A stretch of 64,000 nt of DNA from positions 270,540,062 to 270,604,061 of the forward strand of contig CM041779.1 in the NCBI GenBank assembly GCA_023374045.1, read 5' to 3'. The notes under the pieces were generated by a model. The model saw nothing but the letters and a program-made list of their open reading frames with translations, made no database searches and had not been told where the DNA came from. The DNA comes from Limonium bicolor (Eukaryota > Streptophyta > Magnoliopsida > Caryophyllales > Plumbaginaceae). A program made the translations under genes and the position numbers. Positions within the stretch are counted from its first letter, which is position 1. Each line of letters starts with the position of its first letter. This document shows, piece after piece, positions 46,999 to 58,940 of the stretch.

Positions 46999-48294
46999 AC
47001 ACGCCTAGGTGAAGTATTCTGTTGTCAACTCCTCTTATATTATCCTATGATAATATGCATTCCATGCTTCCCGAACTTAATCAAGGAAAGTGTATCCACT
47101 GTTGTATTATTATGAACTCACTTCCCTCGGGTTGTTACCCTTGGGTTTACCGGTTTCCATCCGGTTATTTAAAAGTAACCGGGTATAACTTACCTACCAT
47201 GTGGCACTGAGGCCGCGTATGTAGGTCTTCTGTCTAGTTTTAAAAGAAGAAGAATTTAAAATAGATTGGGTTTGAAAGAAAATTTGGTTTTGAAAACGGT
47301 TTTGAAAATGAATTTAAGTTGAAAGAAAATTTCTCCTGGTTTCACCACGTTTCAAGCCTTATCCATGTCTTGCTTCTTGCTGACTGGTGTATTTCCAATT
47401 ACAGAGGTCAGGCTGCTAAGCCCTTCCTCAGTTATGATGATCTCACTTAATTTCATGGTACTTTACTAAATACTGGTAGTTGTTAAAAATCTCCCACACC
47501 ACTTTGTTGTAGCAGCACTTGCCATGGCAAGTGCGCCATGCTGGCTGGTTTTTCGGTTCAATACACACTGGTTGCGGTATTGTTTTCATCTGCACTAACA
47601 TCCGTGGCCCTGTGGCCCTTTCTTATATTACAACATTAACAATCGTCTTCTGGGTACATCTTTACTGTCTTCACATGTTAAACCATTAACTAGGGTGTTT
47701 CCCACTCTGGGAGACCCCTTTTTCTTAGTATTGCATCCTCCTCATACCACATTGTAGTTCCTTAATCGGTTGGTATACCGTTGGTGTATTAGTTAACATT
47801 GTAGCCCCGTAGACACTCGTCTCGGGTTTCATTACTTCACTTCTTGCCTGTTGCACAGTCAGTGCTTGCAAGCTGGCTGTCCTCGACTGCTTCGCATGTC
47901 GACCCAGGGTGCTGGAAATTCCATTCTCTTGTGCATAAGATTCTTCACTTTTCGCTAACAAGAGCGGTTAATATTGTTAAAATGGAGACCGTCTTCGGGA
48001 TCTCACCTTTCGGGATCTACCGTATGACAGGTCCTCCGTACTTACAGGGGTAAATATCAACTGCCAGATCGGGTTTTCCCGAGTAAGAGATGACTCTCAT
48101 CTCTCTGGCATTCTTTCCCGAGTTATAAAATAGGGTTTATGGAGGGCGGGATGGATACTGTAGGTATCCAATACACACTGGTGATCCCTAACTAGCGTAC
48201 TTCTCACGCTATCACTCAACCCTTAACCCAAAGTACTAAACTCTTAACTCGGAACTTCCTAAGCTCGGTATTTCAGTCATCAGAGCGATACTTC
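46999..48294 (-). other. G3 internal region, 5' part
   Basis: Gag should lie here on the minus strand. The best frame is 78 residues (47961-47725), starting MLAKSEESYAQENG, with no known motif. I see no zinc knuckle. Large parts read like a leader without coding capacity. Confidence 0.5.
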
Positions 48295-48306
48295 GCTCTG
48301 ATACCA
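48281..48306 (-). other. G3 primer-binding site with overlapping hairpin
   Basis: The minus strand at 48306-48295 is TGGTATCAGAGC. Its CAGAGC starts a perfect foldback CAGAGCGA-loop-TCGCTCTG at 48281-48300, so half of the primer site could be paired in the RNA. Confidence 0.8.
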
Positions 48307-48311
48307 CTTTT

Positions 48312-51300
48312 TGTAACACCCCAACTACTAACAACACACTTAATATCATATCGCAGCGGAATTCATAACTCACAACATAACTTAACTCCTTGGTGTTACA
48401 CGCCGTTAGCCACCCACGTGGCTAACAAGGCTAACATACATACATCGTATCGGTCTGATGGACTAACTCCCGAGCAACTACACATTAATCCCGTTCCATG
48501 TCCAACATTCATTATACACTTACATTACAACTGTACCGAGTATTAACAAGCTAATGCCGACAACAATTTCGGTCTTACTACTCCTACAATACATAAGCAT
48601 TTAAATGAACTGCCCGTTTACAACTAACAACCCGTCCCACTCTCGAACGGCTGCCAGCTCCATAATACCTGAAAAGTATGGGGGCCCCCCGAAGGGGGTC
48701 AGCACCTTTGCTGGTATGGTAATCCCGCAGCCCGCATGCTACCGGGCCACACACAACTATTTGTCGTCTTCGCATGCGGTTGATTTATTTCAAACATGCA
48801 CAAACTCACATATATCATGCTTACAAGCAAACATCCATTAATAGGGCACAAACATAGAGTTAGCACACACACTCATTACCACACACTTCACTTGATAACA
48901 CACACAACTTAATTTCTCTCTTCTTAGAGGATATAACTTTAACTAGGGAGTGCCGGGGTGATATAAGTCCGAGCACAACATACATACAATTCCTTTACTT
49001 GAGTGGCGGTCTCATATAGGACCGACCACAACATACATAATTTCCCCCTAGCTCCAATAATGATGAGTTAGGTAAGCCTTGGTTAAGCTTGTGGGAGGTT
49101 GTAGTTCAAGGAGGAACAACAACCGTAACATAACAAAGAGGGAGTCGAGGCGAATTTAGACATCGACACCCTACCAACATTAAACATGATTTCCCCCCTA
49201 CCCGATTGGAAGTTGGGTAGGTAAGCTTTGGCTAAGCTAATGGGAGGTCGAAATCCAATGAAGGAAATCAACCCTTAACATAACAGGATGGGAGTTAATT
49301 CACATATATATATATTAACTCCCAAACAATACGCGCGACCGGAACAGACCGGATTCCTCTCCATACATAACATATACTTATTAGTTAGAGGTTCCCTTAT
49401 GGAACTTATCACATACATCCATCACATAGTGTTACTAATTCGGTTAGTCACATAAGGGAAATCATATCCCATTTCAACAACACGGATAACAGTATCCAAC
49501 ATCAACAACATATTAAACAAGTCACATACATCACGCATTGTCACAACATACAATCACGCACGGATAGCCGTAGTTAGAACGTTCCCCTGGGTTGGGACGT
49601 TTATTCCGAATACCGATCACTTATGTGAACCTAAGGTCGGTTAACTATTATTTAGCACATAACTAAGGTTAAGCGGTATCGGAATTAGTTACACCACAAT
49701 AATGAATTACTGTAAACTATTTCATGCTTTATCTTGCAAGGTGGCAAACACACAGAAAAACGCATTGGCATACAAGCCGGTGTAATCCGGTAGGACACAG
49801 GTTGCAAGAAAACCATACCTGTCACCGTGGGGAAAATACTTTACCGGGTGTTCTCACGTTCCTCGGTTCACACTTGTTCCTCATGTCTTACTCTTGAACC
49901 TCTAATTACATGTCAAATGGTTCAATCAATATTAAGGCGTTACGGTAGGTACATAATTGCTACTCCCGTACTTACCCCGTTATCCCGTTATTTCGGTTTA
50001 ACTTTGTGTACTTAAACTCACAACTTTCTCAACCACTTCCAACACTTGTGTATACTTCTAATGGCCTTTAAAACTCATCAAACAAGGCCTAATCAACATC
50101 TAAAACCATTACCATTCACTTCCCATCTATAAACATGCTTAATAACACTCTCTGGTGCATTTTTAGGGTGGTCCGGGTTTGTGTCCGAGTTTACAAACCC
50201 GGACCACACCATCGGAAAACATTCTGCCCAAATTCTCACCTGGTCTGGGTTTGTATCCGGGTTTACAAACCCGGACCACATACAGTTTTGACTCTCGGGT
50301 TAAATTTTGGGGTGTTCCGGGTTTAGGTTCTTGTTGCAAACCCGGAACACTCCAGTATTAGTCCAGAACATTATTTTTCTTGCCACTTTTCAACCTCCAA
50401 ACCAAGCCTAACCTTCTCCTAATGTTTCCACATGTTTCCTACATGTTTAAACACACAAAAACACTCACTAAGCCACTTCAAAACATAGGTCCATTCCTTA
50501 CTCAAATTTCTTGCTCCCATTCTCAATCTTTCCATTCTCTGTTACACTTATGCACACTTGTGCTACAGATTTTTATCTCTTGGCAATTTGCATTTGTTAT
50601 ACTCCATCTGACCATTCCAAATCCTCTAAGACAATGCACTTCTCTTATCTAGTTTCACGCCTCATTCTTAAAGCCTTAGATCCTCATTGTTTCCAAAACT
50701 CCTAAGGCACTTAAACAACTTCTTTTGCTACAGATTTTTATCCCACTTCTTCTAGTTCCCAAGTGCCATTTCAAGGCTATTAAACCACCCACTCAACACT
50801 ACAAACACCTTGACCTTCCAACTTACCAAGTCACCTTAAAACACTTATTCTCTATCGAAATTTCGCCATAACCTCCCCATAAATTTAACATCTCCCAATC
50901 CATCAATTCACATCATTTTTCAAACCTAATCTAGCCACACCCACAAGGGTCCTATCAGCACACAATATTAATCCACAAATCCACCAAACAACATTTATAG
51001 CTCTAAAATCTCAATAACCACATTATCCATCACTTTGGGTTCATTACTTTGTTTACCCATCCAAACACTTAAACAATTATAAACAAGGTTCAAGGTAGTT
51101 TTTCTTACCTTAATTTACAAGTCTCACATTAATCCTCCTCTTGCTCCTCATCTCTTCAAAATCGGTCAAGAGGGAATGGAGTTTCCAAACTCCATCCCAA
51201 CATTCAAGAAACACCAAATACATTCCATTAATTATCTAAACCCTTAGCAAAACTTAATTCAACAAAAAGGGCTTAGAGTACAAGTTAGGGTTTTACCTTT

Positions 51301-52417
51301 GGAGATTTTTGAGAGGGGTTCTCACCCTTGAATCAAGAAGGGAATTACTCCACCATTGGAGGGTTGAAATGGAGCTCAAAACCAAGAAGAAAAACAAGGT
51401 AAGAGAGAGAGAAAAATCGGCTACCATAGGAGGAAGAACAAAAACGAGTTTTTCAATGAGATTTTTACCTTGTTTGAAAGAGGAGGCTCCAAGCTACACT
51501 TTGGTGCTATTTTCTCTTCAAATGGGGAAAACCCATGGAGATGAACTTCACTATTTTCGGATTTTGAAAAGAGAGAAGTGTAGGGCTTGATGAGAGGAAG
51601 AAGAATATATGATTAGTTTTTCATTCGGAGCATGGACGGAGCTTGGGCAAGAGGAGAAAGGTGGGAAGCCATTGAAGGGGCTTCAAAATCGCCCAACACA
51701 CAGAGAGGAGGGGAGAAAATCGCTGGAGGAAGAAGGAAAGAGAGGAAAGAGAAGAGGGCTCACGTGAGGAAAAGAGAGAATGAGAGGAGAGAGGTGGTGG
51801 GGTATTTGTTACTTTTGGCTTTTTGCTTTTGACTTATTTAATTAGTTAACTAGTCATGTGTGAGGGGCTATCTACATTAATAAAACCGGCCCACATAACT
51901 GTTACAGGCTGGAGCAATTTTTCGTCGTTTACAGAAAACGCTCGTTAATTTACCCGGTTTAGCACTATTCACTAACCGGGCCCGTTTTCCGGAATTTTCT
52001 CGTTTATTTATTTTTAATGGTTATTATACCCCCATTAATGTTTATTTATAGTTATATGATAAACTATAATTTTTACGGGTCATTTGACTGTTTAAAGTCA
52101 CGTTTTCGGGTATTTCTCGAAAAACGTGCTTTAGTACTCCGTTAGCGTTTTAACGCGTTAATTGGATCCGTTTTCTTAAGGAATTTTTCCCACATGTTCT
52201 TAATGGGTAATTAAGGTATAAAAATGTATTTATAACCCTAATGAAGGTCATGTACCTCCTAAAATAATTAAATACGCGTTTTCACGTTTTGTGACTTTTA
52301 CGCATTTTCATTTTCTTTTTGGTTTTTATTTCTTCACCAATGATATTAAGGACTTAATTAGCCTTAGAAAATTATAATTACATAATTAATTAACATATTA
52401 AGGTTTGGGGTATTTCA
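48312..52417 (-). repeat. G3 5' LTR
   Basis: 4106 bases, nearly identical to 37569-41660 apart from sparse substitutions and short indels, several in homopolymers. Hairpins are at 50168-50350. Confidence 0.93.
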
Positions 52418-54394
52418 TCTATTCAATTTATCACATGGACTGTCTCGATGTCCAAGGCTCCCGCAATAGCCACAAATTTTGGTTGGTGGAAGATTGACAT
52501 ATTTCTGTTGTCCTTTCCACCAGGAGTCGAATTTTTCTTTTTCTTGATATCGTTTGGCTCTGTTGTCGGATTTGGACATATTCTTTGGAATGTCGAACTT
52601 ACCTTTGTGCCACTTGGGCGTGGATTGAGTGGATCGAACTCCGGATTGTAGATTCACAATCTGTTGAGAGAGTTGTTCTACTTTAGAGCGAAGAGCATCT
52701 CGATCTTGACTAATTTCTTTGATTTTGGAGTTGGCCCACTCAGGTAGTTCGGAGGAGGTGACTTCTTTGATAAATTTAACTGGCTTAAGAGAAAGAGCGT
52801 GTTCTTTTTCTTTCAGTTTTTGAGTGAGGTTTTTGATAGTGGTGTTCAGGGATATGTTTTTGGATTGAGAAGCATTAAGATCATTTTGAAGAGAACAACA
52901 CTTATCAGTAAAGATGGTGAGGTCTTGTTTGAGAGAGTCGATCAGGGTGAGGGACTCTTTCTGGTCACCCTGTCTAAATTGAGTTTGTTCTAAGGTATCA
53001 TGAAGTTCCTTTTGAAGGGAATCTACATGACGCCTTGAATCTTGCAGATCTAACCTGAGAGAATAAGAGATGGTTTTGTGTTCCTCAGCTTCATCTCTTA
53101 GAGCATACATAAGACCTTTTGAGATTTCGAGTTCCTCAGATAGCTCGGTTATCTTGCTGGTAAGACTTGCTTTGAGGGAGTTGTTCTCGGAGACAATTTT
53201 AGCAATTAGAGTCATAAATCCCATGGGAGAAATACGGTAAAGGTCTGTTTCAAGGTGAGAACGAGTTACCTCATTATCAGGGATCATGGACTTCGTCGTG
53301 TCATGTGCCATTAGACAAACCAGTCCGCTGGACTCTGTGTCTGGATCGTCGGAGTCTGAATCGCCCCATCCAACAGCTGCCATGAGCGATCTCACTTGAG
53401 ATTTTCCATACTGGCTTTTGAGTAAAGGGCAGTCCTTCTTGAAGTGACCAGGTTTTATTGCAATTGAAGCAAGTGACAGAATTGAAAACTTGTTTAGAAG
53501 TGTTCGAGAACGACCGACTCTGTCGATTAGGTTGGTTACGCATGAACTTTCAAAAGTTCTTGACTATGAAGACGAAGTCCTCCATAGTCTCAGCCTCACT
53601 TTCCTCAACAATAATGTCCACCAGCTCAGCCTTGGCTTGTCTGATTTGAGTATCAGCAACATAGGCTCCTTCTCGAGTTAACTAAGTTGAATTAACCTGC
53701 AAGGCTTGGTCATTCAAAGTAGTAGTCTTACTAGAAGAAGGAGAAGAAGTATTACCACATTTTTTCGAACATTCTTCTTATATTTATCTACGGATTGTAG
53801 ATAGGAACCTAGGTCTTGACATCTCCATTTGGATAAGTCCTTGCATGCTTTGGTAGAGATTACCGTTTCCGCCCATTCTTCTCTCAGACTGTCCAGCAAC
53901 TTGTGCAAGACACTCTCTCTATCTGGTAGGATGCTAACTTCCTGCATAGTAGTGGTTAGTAAATATAAACGATCAAGCACTTCTTCCAGAGACTCACCGG
54001 GTTTCTGCAGAAAATTTTCATAGTCCATTCGAAGTTCTTGAGCTTTGCATTTCTTTAGTTCAGTGACTCCTTCGTGAGTTGCTTGAAGGAGTGTCCAGAT
54101 CTCATTAGCGGACTTACAGTGATTTACTCTCCTTTGTTCTGGGATGGACAAGCAGGTGTATATTGCGTGTGATGCTTGACGATTCAGCTCGTACCTCTTG
54201 CGATCTGCAGCAGTTCATGTGGATCGGTCTGGATTGACTACAAGATCTCCTCCAGTGACTATTTCCCAAAGCTCGGAGTTGACAGACTCGATGTGTTGCT
54301 CGATCTCGTTTTTCCAGTGGTCGTAGTTGGTGGAGGTGAGTCTGGGATGCTCGAAGTGCATTTTGTTGTTTTGATTGGCGAAGAGGTCTGCCAT
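52418..54394 (-). pseudogene. C3 Gag, broken, interrupted by G3
   Basis: ATG at 54394 starts MADLFANQNN and a UBN2-type capsid domain (STNYDHWKNEIEQHI, EIWTLLQATHEGV). A TGA at 54217-54215 lies in frame, a frameshift near 53755 ends the first part, and another near 53445 breaks the zinc knuckle just after CFNCNK. The tail (53395-52418) is a long coiled coil with a second Cys cluster ICGYCGSLGHRDSPC and is cut there by G3, resuming at 37563 through PKYIWVPKSNK to a TGA. Its role would be particle assembly and RNA binding; this copy cannot make it in full. Confidence 0.88.
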
Positions 54395-54426
54395 TGCTTC
54401 GATGATTGACCGTTAGCCTAAGCAAG

Positions 54427-54438
54427 GCTCTGATACCA
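54427..54438 (-). other. C3 primer-binding site
   Basis: The minus strand reads TGGTATCAGAGC two bases from the LTR edge at 54441, matching initiator tRNA-Met. Confidence 0.9.
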
Positions 54439-54440
54439 CG

Positions 54441-55255
54441 TGTAGGATCGGGTGGCTAACTCAAACCAATCAAAGGTGTGAGTCTAAGGATTGGTTTGAC
54501 TCAATCAGCCTTCGTAAGTGAGAAACACTCTGTGATGTAGAGGCACTCTATCGAATTAATAGAACTAAGGGTGCGGAAGACTTTTGCGGTAATTGTAGTG
54601 AAACGATGAAAAGGAAGAAGGCTATGTGGAACTCAGCGAGATACACAAATAAGCTATTTCATTTCCTGTTCAAATAAAACAACTTACAAATGCCCACTAA
54701 GTAGAAGGGATCTACTTAGCAGTTTTTCACTCACTCACCCAATACACTTTCTAATCAGAACAATGGTAAGCGTAGTGAAACTAGGATCTTCCTAGGTAGA
54801 GTCTTTCTAGAGGTGCTAACTATCTTGGTACGTATTCTCTCTCTTTCTAGCTTATAATGTAATTCTCTTTCTCTCTCTAAGCTCTGAAATAATACTCAAT
54901 GAAAGCAAATGAAACTGACTATTACATATCTTATTTATACTCTAAGTGTAACAGCCAGTCGAAGGAGTTAGTTCGAAAATACCGGAACTAACTTAGTGGG
55001 CAACTTCCAACGTCTCTTACTTGGTCTTCTTACTTGGGCCGCGATCTTCGGGTGTTGAGGAAGAGCTTCGTGACCGTTGAGGCGCTTAAGGTGTTCCGAG
55101 TTGACTCCTGATTTTTCGCAACAGCATGGGAGAGTCTATGGAGTCTTCTTTGTTGCGCGGACTCTATCGCAGAGGCTCACTCTTTGTGTCTGTCAAGTGA
55201 TGATTGACTCTGTCGCGGTGAAAGGCTATCTCTACAACACTCCGATGTCCCAACA
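54441..55255 (-). repeat. C3 5' LTR
   Basis: 815 bases, differing from 31150-31966 at only a few positions and short indels. Confidence 0.92.
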
Positions 55256-55260
55256 AGACG

Positions 55261-56220
55261 GTAATCTCTCTTCTCCCTTGGTTGTAATAATTAGTAGGTG
55301 TTGTTTGCATACTGTTTGAGTCAATCCGTGTTCTCATATCGATAGACGGTGTCTGTTCTTTGTATCCCTTAGCGATTTTCATTTAAAAAAAGAAGAAGGG
55401 AGAGGACAAAGGCAAGGTACTCCGCTAACTTGTTTCTCCTGAACCAAAACGGACCTCGTCCACTCGGTTATTAAGCCTTTAAGGGTGCTTCATCACCTAA
55501 CTTCCTAAGGGTGCGAAACCTGGGAAAGTTGGCCCAAAGCTGTTACATGGGTGGAGAGAAAAGTCTGGGGGATGGAGACAGTCCCTGTGTGCTTAACTTG
55601 TTAAATATCTATGAATTGCAAATATAGAGCTATAAAGTCTTCAAAAATACAATGCAATGCAACAGGGATCATTACAAGTTATGAGTATGTGGCAATGAAA
55701 GGTATTGTGGAATATGACAATACTTCTTGCCCCTTGTCGTCCATGAGTATATTTGCGTTATGGATATAGTCTATTTATTTTTTAATGTACGGATTGACTT
55801 AGACTCTGTTGCAAACTTCTCTTACTGATGACAGCAAAAATGGGGAAGTAGTGAATCTCGTCTCTCTACGAACGGGACACTCTGGTTATGTTCTGGATTG
55901 ACTCTGTCTTTGTGCGACTAGGTCTTAGGTGAAGTTTGGATATTCTGTTTCGTTTTTACTCTGTTGGTACTAGATCATGTTGGTTGCAGTTTTCTTCACT
56001 TAGTCATATATTCCCTTTTCCAATCTCTCTTAGTAGGTTGTGGTTTGCCAAATTGTGTTCATCGATTCAGGGGGAACTCTAACAAAAGTTACTCAATCAA
56101 TGTTGTGATTAAGGGGGAACTTGGACAGGGTCGGTTCCCCAAAATTCTTTTTTCCCTTGTCTTGTTTTGAAGATTGACTCATTCGGGATTCACAAAAAGA
56201 GTTTTGCTATCATCAGCAAC
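55261..56220 (+). other. C2 segment between pol and 3' LTR, with a T-like insert
   Basis: No long frame. 55390-55760 matches, in inverse orientation and with moderate divergence, the T1 internal segment 21480-21840 (shared text includes TCGGTTATTAAG and AGTTGGCCCAA). The rest resembles the C3 3' leader, for example GGGGGAACTTGGACAGGG near 56113. Confidence 0.65.
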
Positions 56221-56231
56221 AAGGGGGAAAC
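56221..56231 (+). other. C2 polypurine tract
   Basis: AAGGGGGAAAC sits directly before the 3' LTR TGTTGGAG, as expected for the plus-strand primer. Confidence 0.85.
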
Positions 56232-57383
56232 TGTTGGAGTATGAAGGTGTTGCTGAGATAGTCAACCAGATCAAACGAGTCAATCACACTTCTCAAAACA
56301 AGACAGAGTCAGTCAACCTCGAAAGAGCGAGAGAGTCTATCCATGTGAATTCATCAATCAGTTACAAAAGTCAAGGAACAACGTTCACTAAACCATAACC
56401 GTCATCAACTATCATCCTTGGCCGAAATCATGCAAAAAGTGAGCAAAATCCAAAGCCTCGACTTTCTGAAAGTTCGAGAGAGTCTGTCGCGCAGTTGCAA
56501 ATATTAAGGAGCAAGTATAGCAACTACATTGACTTACAAAGGTCATCAACATTCAGACTTGGACCAAAATTCTCTCAACGTGGCACTAATATGAAAACTT
56601 GGCTCCAGCTTCCGAAATTCAAGGAAATAGTCATTGGTTCCTGAAATTTCGGAACTGACAGAGTCAGTCTGCTACATCAAACGTGAAAGTCATAATTGAA
56701 CGTTGCCAAGTCGTCCAATGGATTGGTAATTGTCCGAAAATTAAGGGCCAAGGCTTAGCAACATTCATAAAGAAGTTAGGACCGGATTTTAAGCAACTAC
56801 AAGTAACTACAACGTTCAGATGGCAGAAATTTCGGAAGCAGACTCCCTCAACGGATCCACTATATAAGAGAGTTGTCATTTCATTTCTTATAGCAGCTTT
56901 CTAGAGAGAATTATTCAGAGCATTTGTTTAGAGAAAGCTTTGCCTATTTTAGAGAGAGAGAGAGAGAAAAAAAGAGAAAGAGAATACTAGATTCGTTTGT
57001 GCATATCGACAAAGTCTTTCTAGGTAGGACCTAGTTTTCACTACACTTATCATTGAGCTGATCAGAGATTGTATTGGGTGAGTGAGTGAAAACCACGAAG
57101 TAGATCTCGTCTACAGAGTGGGAATTATAAGTTGTTTTGTTTTGACCAGGAAATAAAATAACTTATATTGTGTATCCTGCTGAGTTCGACAGAGTCCTTG
57201 TACCTTTCGGGTGTTAATCCATTTAGCTCCTCTAAATCTCTCTTACTTTACTACCTTGAGCAACTGCTTCCGCGCACTTAATTCGACTAAGTGTTTCTAC
57301 GTCTCAAGTGTAAGTTCGATTGAGTCAAACCATCTCACAGACTCACACCTTGAGTTGGTTTGAGTCAGCCACCCGATCCTACA
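56232..57383 (+). repeat. C2 3' LTR
   Basis: 1152 bases, TGTTGGAG to CCTACA, matching 17581-18757 with scattered substitutions and indels. It is followed by the duplicated ACATT. Confidence 0.93.
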
Positions 57384-57388
57384 ACATT

Positions 57389-58940
57389 CATTCCTAGTCT
57401 TTTGCACTCTCAATACCTAAGTCACTCACCATTTACAAGGTCAAGAACTCTAAGCTCTTTCCTAAAATTTTAAACCACCAAAAGCATCAACTTTTGCTAC
57501 AGATTTTTACACCACTCTATTTACTTCTCCAACTAACACCCCAAGGTGCTTAGCTACTCCAATTGGTCTCTCCAAACACCTAGTTCACCCTAGATAGCAT
57601 CAACTCACCAAGTCACCTAAATCTCTAAGGTTTCTACATAAAATTCGCCATAACTTTGTTACTATACTAACACATCCACAATTTCATTACCTCAATCACC
57701 TGAACCAAAACATTCCTAATTCATCACCCATTCACCTAAATCAAACTCAACTAGCCAAATCCATAATGGATTCTACCAGCACACAAGGTTCAACACATTT
57801 ACATAAACCTTCACAAAACACTTCAACTTAAATAGCTTGGCACTCAGGCCCTTAATTCAAAACACAACTCACCATTACACCAAACACTAAACATCATCAC
57901 ACAATTTCCTCTTATATTCACTAAACACATTTCCAACACAATTTTTGATTCATTCATTTAAATTACCCAACCCAATATTCTAAAACAAATCAAGGTAGTC
58001 ATTAAGGTGAACTATTTACCTTAATCTTCCAAGTTCTCTTTTTCTCTCCTCCTCTTCTCCTCCTTATGTCATTTTTCGGCCAAGGAAGCAACGCACCCTT
58101 TCTAACCTCTAGCCAATATTCAAATGGGGCAATGAGTACTAATTATCATACCTAGATTCATGAACTAATCTAGTATACAAGAGGAAGGTGCTTAGAGCAC
58201 ATAATTTATGGTATTACCTTGTAACCCTAGACTTGAGTTTTGGTCAATCAACAAAGCAAGGCTCCAGCTCCTCATTTGAATGATAAAACCAAGCTAGAAT
58301 GGGAGCAACAATGGAGGTTCAAAGCTGGGCAAAATTGGTCAAGCTAGGAAATGGAGAAAAGATGAGTATTTTTAGATTTTTCTTACCTTGGAACAAAAAG
58401 GATGTAGCCTAGCTCAAGAAAATGTGATTCCTCTTCAAATGGGCTATACCCATGGTGGTCAACTTTGAGATTTTGGAATTTTGAAAAGAGCACTAGGTAG
58501 CTCTTGATGAGGGGAGCTCAAATATGTAATTTATTTTTGATTTGGAGCATGGAGTTGGCTTGAGCAAGCAAAGAAAGGAGGGAAGCCATTGTTGGAGCTT
58601 CAAAATTGTTAGAGAATGAGGAGGAAGAAGAGAGCAGAGTGGGTCTAGGTAGGAGGGAAAAAAACATGAGTGAGGGGGAGGAAATGAGAGTGAGAGGAGA
58701 GAGAAGATAAAAGTGGTATATGTAGTGGTATATGTACTTTTTCACTTTATGCTTTTGTCTAATTTCAACCAATAGAAAACTTGCTAGTTTATTAGTAGAG
58801 AGGGGAGCTGAGTTACACATAAAAATCGGCCCCCACTGTTATTTAAGTAAGGGTGTTTCTGTCTTTTCACAAGAAACGCTCGTTAAATTTCCTGGTTTGG
58901 CACTATTCACTAACCGGGCTCGTTTTCTGGATTTTTCTCG
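57389..58940 (-). repeat. G1 3' LTR, middle part
   Basis: Continues the G LTR after C2: CTACAGATTTTTACACCACT, a CTCTTCTCCTCC zone and CCATGGTGG text align with 39980-40770 in G3. It ends at the TCTCG duplicated by T3 (58936-58940). Confidence 0.85.

Larger units (their letters stand above)
37569..52417 (-). mobile_element. G3: complete G-family element with 4.1 kb LTRs, no coding motifs found (LARD-like)
   Basis: LTRs 37569-41660 and 48312-52417, TCTAT duplicated at 37564-37568 and 52418-52422. Removing it restores the Gag reading of C3. The primer-binding site TGGTATCAGAGC is at 48306-48295 and the polypurine tract at 41661-41677, both on the minus strand. The internal region, minus solo LTR T2, is about 5.1 kb, and I found no zinc knuckle, protease DSG/DTG, YVDD or integrase motif in it. 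LTR size and ends fit gypsy elements of the Tekay/Del kind; the missing genes fit a large retrotransposon derivative. LTR similarity is very high, so insertion is young. Confidence 0.88.
31150..55255 (-). mobile_element. C3: full-length Ty1/copia element with extra 3' ORF, host of G3
   Basis: Minus strand, LTRs at 31150-31966 and 54441-55255, AGACG duplicated at 31145-31149 and 55256-55260. Without G3 it is about 9.25 kb. Order in sense direction: LTR, primer-binding site, gag, protease, integrase, reverse transcriptase, RNase H, an extra long ORF, polypurine tract, LTR. The LTRs are almost identical. Gag has an in-frame TGA and frameshifts, and pol has several frameshifts. The extra ORF and coiled-coil Gag recall SIRE/Maximus-type copia elements, but I cannot confirm the lineage. 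Confidence 0.9.
17581..57383 (+). mobile_element. C2: Ty1/copia deletion derivative, host of G2 and C3
   Basis: Plus-strand element with LTRs at 17581-18757 and 56232-57383 and ACATT duplicated at 17576-17580 and 57384-57388. Between the LTRs come a primer-binding site, a gag lacking its N-terminal domain, a protease remnant fused to the end of RNase H, and a polypurine tract. Solo LTR G2 (19089-29478) interrupts gag, and C3 (31150-55255) interrupts the segment after pol. Both internal deletions sit at short microhomologies when compared with C3. It cannot move on its own, yet the duplication shows it was mobilised. Confidence 0.9.

Noticed and set aside
58518..58820. 100-residue minus-strand frame with Ser/Leu-rich text
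   Set aside because: Lies in the G1 LTR; the corresponding G3 LTR zones do not preserve it as a frame.
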